This document shows, piece after piece, positions 43,304-52,969 of a stretch of DNA of 64,000 bases. The DNA comes from a virus. The first letter of the stretch is position 1. Each line of letters opens with the position of its first letter. A model generated the notes under the pieces. The model was given only the letters and a program-made list of their open reading frames with translations. It was not told where the DNA came from and did no database searches. Both the position numbers and the translations under genes were made by a program. The stretch covers positions 1 to 64,000 of IMG/VR virus record IMGVR_UViG_3300040801_005040. One strand, 5' to 3'.

Positions 43304-45313
43304 TTATATATCTAAGAAATAATATTGTACTGCATTTCCATTATAGAACACTATCATATATTGATCAGTAGAAGGTTGAAAAGAAGCTCCTGCTATTTTT
43401 GTAGCTGATACTATTGAAGGTTCTGTAGCAGCATTTATAAGTACTTGAGCCCATCCCCCTAAAGTTTCATTAGCGTAAGTATAAGCACCGGGTCCTGCAA
43501 GACCAGAAGCAGCATTCATATACATATAATTACCTCCCGTTCTCGATAAGTCAATTATTGACCCTGAATTAGTAGCTATAGGTTCAGATGGGTCTATTGC
43601 ATCTGTTATAATATAAAAGGTATTTACATCTGGAGTCCCTATTGCATCATATTCGGCTTGAGTAAGAGACATTATATTAGTTACTTGATCTGCTCCTGTA
43701 ACCCCTGTAACATCTGATTCTACTACAATACCTGGCAAAGGAGTACCTATAAAATAAGTACAATATACTGCTTGACCTACATTAGGTGCTTCAGAAAAAT
43801 CAAATATTCCTGATCCAGGAGTAGTTTCTGTTATACCTTGAGTAGCCACCATTGCCTGTCCATCAAGGAATGCTATAAGACTACCTCCTGCATATTCTCC
43901 TTGTGATACTGTAAATGTAGTATTTACACCATCTATTGTTCCTGAAGGTATTTCTGTAAATATATTATTATAAGCAGTTCCTCCACCACCTCCTCCAGAG
44001 GGAATAGCCCATGTACCATCTCCTCTCCAGAAAGTTGAAGCTGTAGCACCTGTACCACTATTTAAATTAGATACTGGTATATTTCCAGTGATATCATTGG
44101 CAGGTACATTAGTTGCATTAGTGAGGTCTATTGCTGAAGGTGTTCCAAGATTTGGAGTTACAAGTTCTGGAGAATTAGAAAAAACTACATTGCCAGAACC
44201 TGTTTTATCAGGTATGAGAACAGCTAATTCAGCTGAAGTAGTAGTGGCAAACTGTGCCAGGGAATTAGATGTAAAAGCATCTCCTCCTGAGCTAATTGCT
44301 ATGTTAGCTTGTCCTCCAGTTCCATTTGTAACAACTACTCCAGAACCAGTAAAATTGAGTATGGAAGCAGAAGAAACTATTGAAACATCGTCATCTTCTA
44401 TTGCAAGAGAACTATAATTTGCATCAGCATATTCTTTTGTAATAAGAGCTTGATTTCCTTTTGAATCAATATCTGCAATACTTACGTTTGTAACATAAGG
44501 TGCAATATTATCTATAGTAAATTGTACAGTCCCACCAGTAAGAGATGTTGTATTATTAATGGGATCAATAATAAGTCCATCTCCAGATAAAGATGCAAGA
44601 GTTGTCACGAGAGCAACAGTATTAGATGTATCTAATTCTACTACAGATGGAAAATCTGATATATCTGCTGTTGTTAAAGGTCTGCCAGCATACCCTGTAG
44701 TACCATTTGCCACAAGCACATTGCCTGCAGTAACTCCGGCAGAAATTACATCTGTAAGACCTATAAGAGAAGTAGCTGCTGTATCTGCAGTAGGTTCTAG
44801 TCTACCAACAGAAGCATTCCATTTAAGTACATTTCCATCTGATATTCCTGTAAGGTCTACATCTGAATGTGTTCCTATACTACCACTTGCAGAAACTTTA
44901 GCAGTATTAATTGCAATATTTGCAGAGTTGGTAGATATATTAGATGTGTTGGTAGCTATTTGAATATCTTGAGCATTTTGAGAAGATAATGTTGCATACG
45001 TAGTAGAGATATTAGATATATCTGCTACTGTAATAGCTCTTGATTCCCAACTATTACCATCTCCAAGAAGGGCATATCTATTGGTTGGTGTACCATCTCC
45101 TACATCTGAAAGTCCACTAATAGTACCTCCTCCACCTGCTCCTGACACATAAGGAAGAGAATCCCACGCAGTAGTTCCATTACCTATTTTAAGCTTAAAA
45201 GTGTCTATTTCAAAAGCAGGTTCTCCTGCTAAAAGAATTGGATTTACAGATGTAAAATCAGCTGCTGTTGCTCTTTTAAATTGAATAGTTTCAATTATAA
45301 AATCTACTGCCAT
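43304..45313 (-). CDS. Fibre protein with MTD-type N-terminal domain (copy 2)
   Basis: The 669-residue product begins [20 protein letters not shown] and continues LLAGEPAFEIDTFKLKIGNG, the N-terminal domain of major tropism determinant/head-fibre proteins (PF18454-like) that anchors fibres to virions. A helical coiled region (SSQNAQDIQIATNTSNISTN) and a Gly-rich shaft (SGGGGGGTAYNN near 440) follow. LTQAEYDAIGTPDVNTFYII and a C-terminal aromatic tip complete it. It is a paralogue of the 818-residue gene just upstream, but lacks the shared FRMPY C-terminal domain. The two may form hetero-fibres or alternatives. Confidence 0.78.
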   Translation of the reverse strand: MAVDFIIETIQFKRATAADFTSVNPILLAGEPAFEIDTFKLKIGNGTTAWDSLPYVSGAGGGGTISGLSDVGDGTPTNRYALLGDGNSWESRAITVADISNISTTYATLSSQNAQDIQIATNTSNISTNSANIAINTAKVSASGSIGTHSDVDLTGISDGNVLKWNASVGRLEPTADTAATSLIGLTDVISAGVTAGNVLVANGTTGYAGRPLTTADISDFPSVVELDTSNTVALVTTLASLSGDGLIIDPINNTTSLTGGTVQFTIDNIAPYVTNVSIADIDSKGNQALITKEYADANYSSLAIEDDDVSIVSSASILNFTGSGVVVTNGTGGQANIAISSGGDAFTSNSLAQFATTTSAELAVLIPDKTGSGNVVFSNSPELVTPNLGTPSAIDLTNATNVPANDITGNIPVSNLNSGTGATASTFWRGDGTWAIPSGGGGGGTAYNNIFTEIPSGTIDGVNTTFTVSQGEYAGGSLIAFLDGQAMVATQGITETTPGSGIFDFSEAPNVGQAVYCTYFIGTPLPGIVVESDVTGVTGADQVTNIMSLTQAEYDAIGTPDVNTFYIITDAIDPSEPIATNSGSIIDLSRTGGNYMYMNAASGLAGPGAYTYANETLGGWAQVLINAATEPSIVSATKIAGASFQPSTDQYMIVFYNGNAVQYYFLDI

Positions 45314-45323
45314 ATTGTTTGTT

Positions 45324-47780
45324 TTATACTCTATATCCTATGAATGTTACTTTAAGTCCTCTACCTGCTATTGTTGATCCTACAGCATCTATATCAATTG
45401 TTATTTCTGCATCATCTGCGAGATCACCATCTGATATCACAGCTGCAGTTGCTGCTGTAGTAGATGTTTTTTCTGTAGCATCAATGGTAAGTTTAGTTGA
45501 AAGAATACTAACTCCTGATTCATTTATATCTACTGTAATAGCAGATCCAGTAGGAGCTGTATTTACACTTGCTCTTACGTCTAAAAGAGTCATTGCATAA
45601 GGCATTCTGAATGTTACTTTAGCTGTACCAGTAGTAATAAGAGTAGTTTCATCAGATACAGCTACCATGAATTCTGCTGGAAGTGAACTTGTAGTTGCTA
45701 ATGATACAAAGTAATATTCTGTGGCAGTACCATTATTATAAACTACCAAATACATATCTGTATTTGCTTCAAATGTAGCACCTCCTACTTTAGTTGCTGA
45801 GGTTACAGTAGGTTCAGAAGCAGCATTAACTAACCCTTGTGCCCAACCTCCTGCAACAGCTCCAGTAAAAGTATAGGTAGTAGCACTAGAAGCAGAAGCC
45901 ATATTATAATATGTTCCTGTTACTTTACTTAAATCAAAAGCTGTACCAGTAGATGTAGCAGAATCTACATAATCTCTTACTGCAGCTGAAGTTGGGATAG
46001 TTGTATCATTATCGTTTGATCCAATCCCTTCTCCTTCTGTTACTACTGCAGAAGCTGCAAAATCAGCTACTTCTATGTTAGATAAACTGTTCCCAGTTCC
46101 ATTTGCATCAAATGTCTTATTTGTTAAAGTGTCTGAAGAAGAAGCTGTGATAAAATTTGTAAGAGATGATGTAAAAGCTAAAGATTCTGATACACCGTTT
46201 GCTCTTATATAAAGATTATCTAAATCTGATCTATACCACATATCACCATCAGCTGGTACTGAAGGATCTGCTGTTACACCTGAATGTTGAAATCCTGCAG
46301 TAGTAGCATTTGGAACAAAAATTTGTTTTGATCCTGCAGCAAAACTGTTTCCTCCTGTGATAGCCGCTACAGTATTGTCTGAAACAGCTGCATTAAGTTC
46401 AGCAAGAGTCATTGACACTGTATTGTCAGTAAAGTCAATGGTTTTATTAGTAAGGGTTTGAGTTGCAGCTGTACCAGCTATTGTAAGATCTGTATCAGGT
46501 ACTGTAAGAACTCTTGTTGTACCTGTGGTAAGACCATCTACTTCAAATCTTATTTGCTTAGTATTATCTACAGAACCTTGTACAATACTGGTAGTATCTG
46601 CTACTGGTAAAGAAGCTCCTCCTCCTCCTACGACAGACCATCCAGCAGATGTACGTTGTTTAAGGGTATCTTCTGAGATATCAAAGTATACCATTCCAGT
46701 AGTAGTGCCTGGTTCAGTATCTGTGGGCACAAGAAGAAGATGATTTGCTTCTATTTCAGAAGATACATCTATACTTCCTGTAATATTGAGAAGGGTGCCA
46801 GACCAAGTAAAGTTTGCATCTCCTTCAATAGTTCCATCCCCTGTCCATACACCTACTTGATTATTTACAGGTGTTCCAACTTTAGAAACATCACCTGAGC
46901 CTGCAGGTGTTGCCCAAGTTCCATCACCACGCCAGAATGTAGCTGCAGAAGCTCCTGTTCCTGAATTAAGATTTGTAGTCGGTAAATTACCTGTTACATC
47001 AGCTGCAAGATCTACTTGATTAACTGTGATCTGTTGTCCTGTAAGAGTAATATAGTCTGGAGTTCCAGTAAATGTTACTGCAGCATGAGAAGCCCCTTGA
47101 AGGGATACTATGTCAGAGCCTACTTCCTGGAGAGCTGCTTCTACGTCTGTACCTGTATAATAAGTTCCAATATCTGTAATTGGTATTTCAGAAGCTGTTT
47201 GATCATCTGTATCAGATATTGCAGCTAATGCTGTACCTACTTCTTGAAGAGCTCCTTCTACCTCGCTGGATGTAAAAAATGCTCCAGTATCAGCAATAGT
47301 GATATTATCTGCTGAGGTTGTAGTAGTTTCATTAGACCATACTACATCGTAATTAGTACCCGAGTTTTTCTTTAGTACTTGTCCTGTGGTTCCTCCAGAA
47401 GGTACTTCTATTGATTGCCAGCGTGAATGCCCAATGCTTGTATTAAAAGCAGATATTACACCAGTGGTAGAATAATCTGATATGTCTGCAAGTACAATCG
47501 CACGAGAGTTGAAAACTGTACCAGTACCCATAAGGGCATGGCGATTGGCTGGAGTAGCTGTTCCTACATCTGTTAAGTCTGAAAGTTTCCCAATTGTTTC
47601 AATAGGAATTTGAATATATCCAAGACTATTCCAGGCAGTAGAGCCGTTTCCTATTTTTAACTGATTGGTATCAGTTTCAAACCCAGCTTCACCAGCCAGA
47701 AGGACTGGATTTTGAGCAGCCCATGTAGCTGCATCAGCTCTTTTGAGCTGAATGGTTTCTATAATAAAATCTACAGCCAT
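45324..47780 (-). CDS. Fibre protein with MTD-type N-terminal domain (copy 1)
   Basis: The 818-residue product opens [20 protein letters not shown], then [20 protein letters not shown], a head/tail fibre anchoring domain. Repeated helical hinges ([14 protein letters not shown] and [14 protein letters not shown]), DLTNKT-type shaft motifs ([25 protein letters not shown]) and a C-terminal domain (about 700-818, [16 protein letters not shown]) follow. The C-terminal domain is shared with the 297-residue fibre. The gene is followed after 10 nt by its paralogue. It likely forms a trimeric fibre for host recognition. Confidence 0.8.
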   Translation of the reverse strand: MAVDFIIETIQLKRADAATWAAQNPVLLAGEAGFETDTNQLKIGNGSTAWNSLGYIQIPIETIGKLSDLTDVGTATPANRHALMGTGTVFNSRAIVLADISDYSTTGVISAFNTSIGHSRWQSIEVPSGGTTGQVLKKNSGTNYDVVWSNETTTTSADNITIADTGAFFTSSEVEGALQEVGTALAAISDTDDQTASEIPITDIGTYYTGTDVEAALQEVGSDIVSLQGASHAAVTFTGTPDYITLTGQQITVNQVDLAADVTGNLPTTNLNSGTGASAATFWRGDGTWATPAGSGDVSKVGTPVNNQVGVWTGDGTIEGDANFTWSGTLLNITGSIDVSSEIEANHLLLVPTDTEPGTTTGMVYFDISEDTLKQRTSAGWSVVGGGGASLPVADTTSIVQGSVDNTKQIRFEVDGLTTGTTRVLTVPDTDLTIAGTAATQTLTNKTIDFTDNTVSMTLAELNAAVSDNTVAAITGGNSFAAGSKQIFVPNATTAGFQHSGVTADPSVPADGDMWYRSDLDNLYIRANGVSESLAFTSSLTNFITASSSDTLTNKTFDANGTGNSLSNIEVADFAASAVVTEGEGIGSNDNDTTIPTSAAVRDYVDSATSTGTAFDLSKVTGTYYNMASASSATTYTFTGAVAGGWAQGLVNAASEPTVTSATKVGGATFEANTDMYLVVYNNGTATEYYFVSLATTSSLPAEFMVAVSDETTLITTGTAKVTFRMPYAMTLLDVRASVNTAPTGSAITVDINESGVSILSTKLTIDATEKTSTTAATAAVISDGDLADDAEITIDIDAVGSTIAGRGLKVTFIGYRV

Positions 47781-47785
47781 TTTAT

Positions 47786-48355
47786 TTAATTTGTCAGTTC
47801 TCCACCGTCAATCTTAACGGTAATTGGATCATAGTTTGCATTATCAGTAACAATGTCTTGAATATTACCGTATTGACCACAAGTTTTACAGTCATCAGAA
47901 CAAAGCTTATCAAGCATTTTAGTGAAATTAAGCATTTCATCTATAAATCTTTCTTCCATTGCATGTTCCAATGCACGTAAAAGAGCATCTGTATTAATAA
48001 CAGTATTTTCTATGGTATCATTACAACTATCGCAAATGTTAAGATGACTTAGTTTGTTCATCATGCATTCTCTATAGCGTCTAAACTCTCCTACAAAACT
48101 TACTGCTGTTTCATCAGAGTCTTCTGCTTCTATAAAGTAAATGCCATCAAAATAAGGCTCTTCTATGTCTGTAAGAGTGATTTCAATATTTTGAGTTGAT
48201 GCTCCAGTGAGTTTAGAAGAAAGATCAATTAGCTCTCCAAAATTTTTATAAGTGTTTTGAGTCCAAAACCTTAAAATTGAAACATCAGTAGCGTCAAGTA
48301 TCTTGAGTTCCAGCTTAGTCTTATCAGCTGAAATAGTAAAAGAGGAGATTTCCAT
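47786..48355 (-). CDS. Conserved virion-module protein with cysteine motifs
   Basis: I start the gene at the ATG at 48355 ([17 protein letters not shown]). A TTG 12 codons upstream would begin inside a terminator hairpin and coincides with the -33 element of a promoter. The 189-residue product has a beta-rich first half and a helical second half with [17 protein letters not shown] and CSDDCKTCG, likely a metal-binding set. Similar proteins stand before fibre genes in crAss-like phages. A fibre-attachment or chaperone role is possible; the family is not firmly recognised. Confidence 0.65.
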   Translation of the reverse strand: MEISSFTISADKTKLELKILDATDVSILRFWTQNTYKNFGELIDLSSKLTGASTQNIEITLTDIEEPYFDGIYFIEAEDSDETAVSFVGEFRRYRECMMNKLSHLNICDSCNDTIENTVINTDALLRALEHAMEERFIDEMLNFTKMLDKLCSDDCKTCGQYGNIQDIVTDNANYDPITVKIDGGELTN

Positions 48356-48360
48356 AGAAT

Positions 48361-48391
48361 CAAATTTAATTAAAAAAGGGAGTAGAGCCAA
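48361..48391 (-). promoter_or_regulatory. Bacteroidota-type promoter for the fibre module
   Basis: On the minus strand TTG (48391-48389) is separated by exactly 20 nt from TAAATTTG (48368-48361), the same spacing as the sites at 54115 and 22744. The -7 box ends 5 nt before the ATG at 48355, so the transcript would be leaderless. The spacer contains the right arm of the terminator for the upstream genes. Confidence 0.6.
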
Positions 48392-48411
48392 GCATGACCC
48401 AACTCCCTTTT
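48366..48411 (-). terminator. Terminator closing the head-gene block
   Basis: A 10-bp stem (AAAAGGGAGT/ACTCCCTTTT, 48374-48383 with 48402-48411, 18-nt loop) follows the stop codon of the 439-residue gene. On the minus strand it ends in TTTTTTAATTAAATTT. It overlaps the promoter of the next gene, giving a compact stop-then-restart junction. Confidence 0.72.
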
Positions 48412-48437
48412 GTATTAATTAGCTAACTCTAAATCAA

Positions 48438-49757
48438 TTAGGAAAGTGTCGGAATAACTACACCATTGGCGCCATTGATAGCTGTGTTGAGATCAGCAAT
48501 CAAAGCGTTTGTTTTAGTGAATGTACCGATATCTTCCTTAACAAAGATAGTAATCTGCTTTTTGGATGCAACTTGCTCATCATCCCTTCCATAATCCCTG
48601 TACTCAAGGCTAACTGCATGGTAGGTAGCATCAAGCTCAGAGTCATAGTGCTCTGGAAAGTTATGAGGATAACCAGCACCACGGAAAGTGTCTTGCCTGT
48701 TACCAAGCAGGTATTCTTCCATGTTGCGTACACTGTATCCATCTCCTTTTGCAGGAGTTCCTCCTGATACGCTGATAACAGGGGAATCCGCAGGAGTTTC
48801 AGCAGTTACAGTAAACAAAAGATTAGTACGGGTTTTCTTGCCAGTTACATAGTAATCAGCCAGCCATCCAGTTTTTTCAGTAATGACTACTTGCCATACT
48901 GAACCATCAACGCCAGGAGTGGTTTGAGCAACAGTTGCAGTTACACCAGATACTCCGTTTGCACTGAAGGCAAGAGCAGCTTCAACCCTTTCAAAGGCAG
49001 AAGTAATTGCTATAGCGTTAGTGGTAGGAACAGCAGTGTAATCAGTGTTTGCGTTAATCCAATCTGAAATTTCAGCTGCGAGGGTAGTAGTAGTACCACC
49101 AGCAGTAACAGGAACAAAATAATCAGTTCCGTTAAGAGTAACTTTTACATTGCCATCTTCAGTTGCAACAGCAGTCATTGTAAGGGTTACAACAGCAGCA
49201 GTACCATCGGTGGTGTTTTTATCAAACTTAAACCAACGATTCTGAGGAAGCCTTACAGTAGTTGCATCTTGTTGAGTAAGCAAGAAGGTACCAGTATCTT
49301 GAGGTTGTTCACGAGACCAGTTACGAGCAAGAGACTTGATAAGACCATCAACTATCTTTTCACTATCGGTGTCAAGAGCCTTGTAAAATGCTTCTTTAAT
49401 GTAAAAGTCTTCCGCTGAAAGACTGCCAACTCCCTGTACTTCAATTGCAATGCGATAAAGTTCACCTGCAACAGGGGTTCCAATAGGAACAGTTACTACT
49501 TTAGGAACTGCAGCTACTGCCTTCTGTGAGCTACCATAGGTAACTTTGGAAGGATCCAATTTATACTGTGTAATTCCACCTTTGAAGTTTTTTACCCCAA
49601 CCATGAATTCCACTCCGTTTGCAGGAGCAGTACCATCTGCACTAAGCACAAAAGCATCACCATTGGTGGCATTTCGCGCTTCACCCATAGTACCATGGTT
49701 TGGATAATCCTTTCCAATTAGGACGTTTCTTACGTAATTTTCACCTATTAAGGCCAT
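48438..49757 (-). CDS. Virion protein (auxiliary head/tail) with inserted beta domain
   Basis: The 439-residue protein starts MALIGENYVRNVLIGKDYPN and has a two-part core (about 1-185 and 290-439; the second half includes GYSVRNMEEYLLGNRQDTFR). Between them (about 188-285) lies a Thr/Ala-rich domain with GNVKVTLNGTDYFVPVTAGG, LAAEISDWINANTDY and AIAITSAFE, a module found in many phage tail and decoration proteins. It lies after the capsid and connector genes, so an auxiliary capsid or tail protein is likely. The exact role is unresolved. Confidence 0.6.
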   Translation of the reverse strand: MALIGENYVRNVLIGKDYPNHGTMGEARNATNGDAFVLSADGTAPANGVEFMVGVKNFKGGITQYKLDPSKVTYGSSQKAVAAVPKVVTVPIGTPVAGELYRIAIEVQGVGSLSAEDFYIKEAFYKALDTDSEKIVDGLIKSLARNWSREQPQDTGTFLLTQQDATTVRLPQNRWFKFDKNTTDGTAAVVTLTMTAVATEDGNVKVTLNGTDYFVPVTAGGTTTTLAAEISDWINANTDYTAVPTTNAIAITSAFERVEAALAFSANGVSGVTATVAQTTPGVDGSVWQVVITEKTGWLADYYVTGKKTRTNLLFTVTAETPADSPVISVSGGTPAKGDGYSVRNMEEYLLGNRQDTFRGAGYPHNFPEHYDSELDATYHAVSLEYRDYGRDDEQVASKKQITIFVKEDIGTFTKTNALIADLNTAINGANGVVIPTLS

Positions 49758-49773
49758 AATAATAAATATTTAA

Positions 49774-50484
49774 TTAAACGCTTCTTTTATTTAATTCTAC
49801 TTTAGCTTGAAGGGAATTTTCCCTGTAACTTCCAATTGCATGTTCAACTGCCCTATTAAGAATATTCCTGTGCAACTCTGTTGTAAGCTGACATTCTGTT
49901 TGAGAAGTTAAACCCTCTATTGTATAACCAGGATAGTCTACAGATAGGTCAGTTAATATGATAGGCAAAGGTTTTTTAATGTATCTCATTTGATACGAAG
50001 TAGGAGTATATTTAGAAATAATCTCCACTGTTTTAGAACCTCCACCAAGACTTACATCCAACCTCCATGCTTTATTCCTATCAGGTTTTCTAAAAGGGTT
50101 AAGTATGCTCACATTATACTCATCGTGCGTTATGGGCTTAACTGTAATTGTTTCACCATCAAAACATTCACCAGGAGCTGATATGGTAACCCTTTCGTTT
50201 ATAATGTACCAGGTATCTGTTGGTATTACAAAGAACTTTGAATAAGGACTGATTCCAGCAGCATTGGTAGTTGAAACGCTTGTACTATGTGACAAAACTA
50301 TCTGAGCAAGATCCTTTCTTTGGTTCTCACCAAATTCAAACTGTTGATACAACTCCTTTACAATCTCTTCCTGTGCTTTGGTAAGAAAGACTGATTTCTC
50401 AAACTTATTTACTCCTGGCGCACTTTTACTGGCGAGATTATCGTAAAGAATATCGAATTCACTATTGAATTCAGGGTTTGTCAT
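49774..50484 (-). CDS. Conserved head-completion/connector protein candidate
   Basis: The 236-residue product begins MTNPEFNSEFDILYDNLASK, then FEKSVFLTKAQEEIVKELY, an N-terminal pattern I recognise as highly conserved among Bacteroidota podoviruses including crAss-like phages. A beta-rich middle and a helical C-terminus (RNILNRAVEHAIGSYRENSL) follow. Size and position near the portal and capsid genes fit a P22 gp4-like connector or ring protein. It overlaps the upstream gene by 4 nt (ATGA). Confidence 0.65.
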   Translation of the reverse strand: MTNPEFNSEFDILYDNLASKSAPGVNKFEKSVFLTKAQEEIVKELYQQFEFGENQRKDLAQIVLSHSTSVSTTNAAGISPYSKFFVIPTDTWYIINERVTISAPGECFDGETITVKPITHDEYNVSILNPFRKPDRNKAWRLDVSLGGGSKTVEIISKYTPTSYQMRYIKKPLPIILTDLSVDYPGYTIEGLTSQTECQLTTELHRNILNRAVEHAIGSYRENSLQAKVELNKRSV

Positions 50485-51386
50485 TTTTCAGTAGCGTTTT
50501 CAACTCTTTTTTCAATTGCAAGTCTCATTTCCTGTCCAAAAGGAGAAGAAAGGAACCTACCTGCAGCATGAATATCAGGCTTGTCTGCTTCTTCTTCGCT
50601 TGCTATAGGCTCACCTTCTTTGGTAAAGTAATTACCATTAATCTTATCAACTACTCCAAGACCCCACGCTTCTTCAAGAAGCGCCATAATCTCAAAGTTT
50701 TTGTTTTTAGAAAGATTAAGAACTATTTCCCTTTCTTTTGGTACATTGATTGATTTACCAACTTCAGTCTGTAAGAATGATAGCTTAGCATTCAGGTTAC
50801 TCCTTTTTCCAAGCTGAGACAAAATGAAACGCAAAGCCCTCCTGTCATTGGAGTATTTACTGTAAAAAGTAAATGCTTCTGCCTGTTCAGAGATTTTCTC
50901 TGCATCAGCTTTTTCATCTTCACCTTCTTCTATCAGAACATACCTGTAGCTTTCCCTGGGTTTTACCCGCATATCTTCTAAAGACTTGGCTACAATTTCA
51001 CTATTTAAAAGAACTTTGTAAATGATGTAATCTTCGGGAACATCAAGTTTAAGTATCTTATCTTCTTTTCCGAGGGCTATAGGAAACATTCCTCCCATTT
51101 TATAACCCCTCCAGAAATCTCCATAAATGGAAAGATCCCTTCGTAGTAAGAACTCAAGTCCTTGTTTTTCCTCATCCGTAAGGATGTTTTTCATTTTGTC
51201 ACTTCTGAGCCTTGGAGGACTTATGTAATCATAAGTACCATCCAATTTTCTTCCGTAAGCCACGTGATTAGGGTTAGTAATTTCCTTTGTTGGTTTAGGA
51301 ATGAATTTAACCTTTACCACGCGAGCTTTTAAAAAAGCAGTACTGGGTATCTTCCCGCTTTTTGTAATTGTTTTTGTTTCTTCCAT
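50481..51386 (-). CDS. Conserved protein following the major capsid gene
   Basis: The 301-residue product has a basic N-terminus (LKARVVKVKFIPKPTKEITN), a segment PNHVAYGRKLDGTYDYISPP and a long helical, charged middle (GEDEKADAEKISEQAEAFTF). An in-frame Shine-Dalgarno sequence AGGAG lies 4 nt before the ATG. In crAss-like genomes a protein of this size regularly follows the capsid gene, and I recognise its general pattern, but its role (head assembly or neck) is not established. Confidence 0.62.
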   Translation of the reverse strand: MEETKTITKSGKIPSTAFLKARVVKVKFIPKPTKEITNPNHVAYGRKLDGTYDYISPPRLRSDKMKNILTDEEKQGLEFLLRRDLSIYGDFWRGYKMGGMFPIALGKEDKILKLDVPEDYIIYKVLLNSEIVAKSLEDMRVKPRESYRYVLIEEGEDEKADAEKISEQAEAFTFYSKYSNDRRALRFILSQLGKRSNLNAKLSFLQTEVGKSINVPKEREIVLNLSKNKNFEIMALLEEAWGLGVVDKINGNYFTKEGEPIASEEEADKPDIHAAGRFLSSPFGQEMRLAIEKRVENATEK

Positions 51387-51407
51387 TTTCTCCTGTTATT
51401 TAGATGA

Positions 51408-51431
51408 TATAGGGCAACTTAATGCCCTATA
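51408..51431 (-). other. Hairpin between capsid gene and next gene
   Basis: A perfect 9-bp inverted repeat (TATAGGGCA/TGCCCTATA, loop of 6) lies 8 nt downstream of the capsid stop codon. It lacks a T-tract on either strand, so it is more likely an mRNA 3'-end or stability hairpin than a full terminator. It could help raise capsid mRNA relative to the next gene. Confidence 0.55.
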
Positions 51432-51438
51432 CCAGATA

Positions 51439-52947
51439 TTATGCTGCCAACATCTCAGGGATGATTTGAGCAGTACGAGAAGGATCAAATACAACTGTAG
51501 CAAGTTGACAGAACTTGGTTACAATTGCACTATCCTCGTCGTGGGAAGCATTCATGTTGTTTGCCTGTCCAGTAAATGGATTCCTGAAGCCCCAACGATA
51601 GCTGCGGTATTCTGGGCTTCCATTAACTGTTACCTTTTGGATGTTAGGAGTTTCAGGAGTTCCGATATAGAAAATATCATAACGGTAAGACTCAGCTACT
51701 CCACGTCCACCAGGGAAGCGCACTTTATTCCTTTCCCTATCATCGTAGAAATCATCTACTTCAACTTTAACGGTTACACCGTTAGGAGCAAGATATTCTA
51801 CGAATTGGAATCCAGCCTTAAGTGCATTGCTATGCAGTTCAGAGCTAGATTTAGAAATAGTATCGATTTTGTTTGATCCAGGGTTATTAAGGAAAGACTG
51901 CCATCCACTTATAGAAGTAATAACTGCTTTGTGGAATGCATAAGCTCCCCTTTCACCAGTACGGAGCATGAAGGTCCTTTCAGAGAATCCAAGCTTTCCT
52001 TCAGAAAGGCTAAGTAGGATTTCTTCCAGCATTTCAAGGTCAAATTCACCGTCATAGTAGTAGGTGTTTGCCATTTCCATTTGCTCACGAATACCAGATC
52101 CCATACGAATGGCCCATCCAGATTTGTCAATGTTTTGGTATTCACCTTTGTAATCACGGTTAGTCCTACCAAACATGAGCGCACGGTTCTTGTAAGTAGC
52201 AAATTCTTGCTCAACAAGCCAGTCCTCATAAAGTCCAAGAACAGCAAAAGACTTTTTGTTACCTGCTTTATCAAGTACCGGAAGCCCATAAGCAAATTTC
52301 TTATTTTGTGCGTTACCAGCAATTTTGTGAGAGATACGAAGTGTAGAAACATCACCTCGCATGGAGATGGGAGTTACACGCCTTACCCCACCAACGTCAC
52401 GGGAAAGACCCCTTCCAACTGCAGCATATTCAACAGAGAACCTTTTTCCTGCCACAAGCTCTTCTCCAGGAATGGATTCAGCACCCATCATCTCAACAGT
52501 GTATTTCCACTGTCCTGAGCCTACAGGTTTTGGTTCTTTTACAATACGCATTGGATAGAGCTCATTCTTCTCACCAACGATGGTTTCTCCATCAAAGAAC
52601 CACATTTCATTGAAATACAGGTCAAAGGTGGTTCCACCTTCACCAATTCCAAAGTCATTAGCAGTTACTGTAGAACCCTGGTACACAGCCTCCTGCAACT
52701 CAATGTTGCGACGAGAGCTACCAATAAGTTCCCAGTAAAAATCCCTATCATCATCAATGTTGTAAGAGGGAAACTTACTCAACATCGCTTCAAGACTCCT
52801 ACCACGGTGAATTGCCAAAAGCTTAACCATTACGTTATTAATCTTTTGGGGCATCCTTTGGTACATCGCATCCAAAGTATTCTCTGGATTTATCATACCA
52901 GCGATAGCTTCGGAGTCTGTAACTTGGTATCTACCTAATTGTAACAT
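51439..52947 (-). CDS. Major capsid protein (crAss-type HK97 fold)
   Basis: The 502-residue protein (MLQLGRYQVTDSEAIAGMIN...) matches my recollection of the crAss-like major capsid protein (gp32 of phiCrAss001) in length, start and features such as MPQKINNVMVKLLAIHRGRS, DDDRDFYWELIGSSRRNIEL and ISMRGDVSTLRISHKIAG. HK97-fold subunits form the icosahedral shell. The gene lies just after a scaffold-like gene and is preceded by the promoter at 54115, as expected for high expression. No cleavable pro-region is obvious. Confidence 0.87.
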   Translation of the reverse strand: MLQLGRYQVTDSEAIAGMINPENTLDAMYQRMPQKINNVMVKLLAIHRGRSLEAMLSKFPSYNIDDDRDFYWELIGSSRRNIELQEAVYQGSTVTANDFGIGEGGTTFDLYFNEMWFFDGETIVGEKNELYPMRIVKEPKPVGSGQWKYTVEMMGAESIPGEELVAGKRFSVEYAAVGRGLSRDVGGVRRVTPISMRGDVSTLRISHKIAGNAQNKKFAYGLPVLDKAGNKKSFAVLGLYEDWLVEQEFATYKNRALMFGRTNRDYKGEYQNIDKSGWAIRMGSGIREQMEMANTYYYDGEFDLEMLEEILLSLSEGKLGFSERTFMLRTGERGAYAFHKAVITSISGWQSFLNNPGSNKIDTISKSSSELHSNALKAGFQFVEYLAPNGVTVKVEVDDFYDDRERNKVRFPGGRGVAESYRYDIFYIGTPETPNIQKVTVNGSPEYRSYRWGFRNPFTGQANNMNASHDEDSAIVTKFCQLATVVFDPSRTAQIIPEMLAA

Positions 52948-52969
52948 TATCTATTTAAATTTAAACGGT

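Noticed and set aside
43304-47780. Diversity-generating retroelement, suggested by the MTD-type fibre domain
   Set aside because: No reverse transcriptase gene and no template/variable repeat pair could be seen in the window.
48355-48391. Start of the cysteine protein at TTG 48391
   Set aside because: The first 12 codons would lie in a terminator hairpin and the TTG coincides with a promoter -33 element; ATG at 48355 is better.
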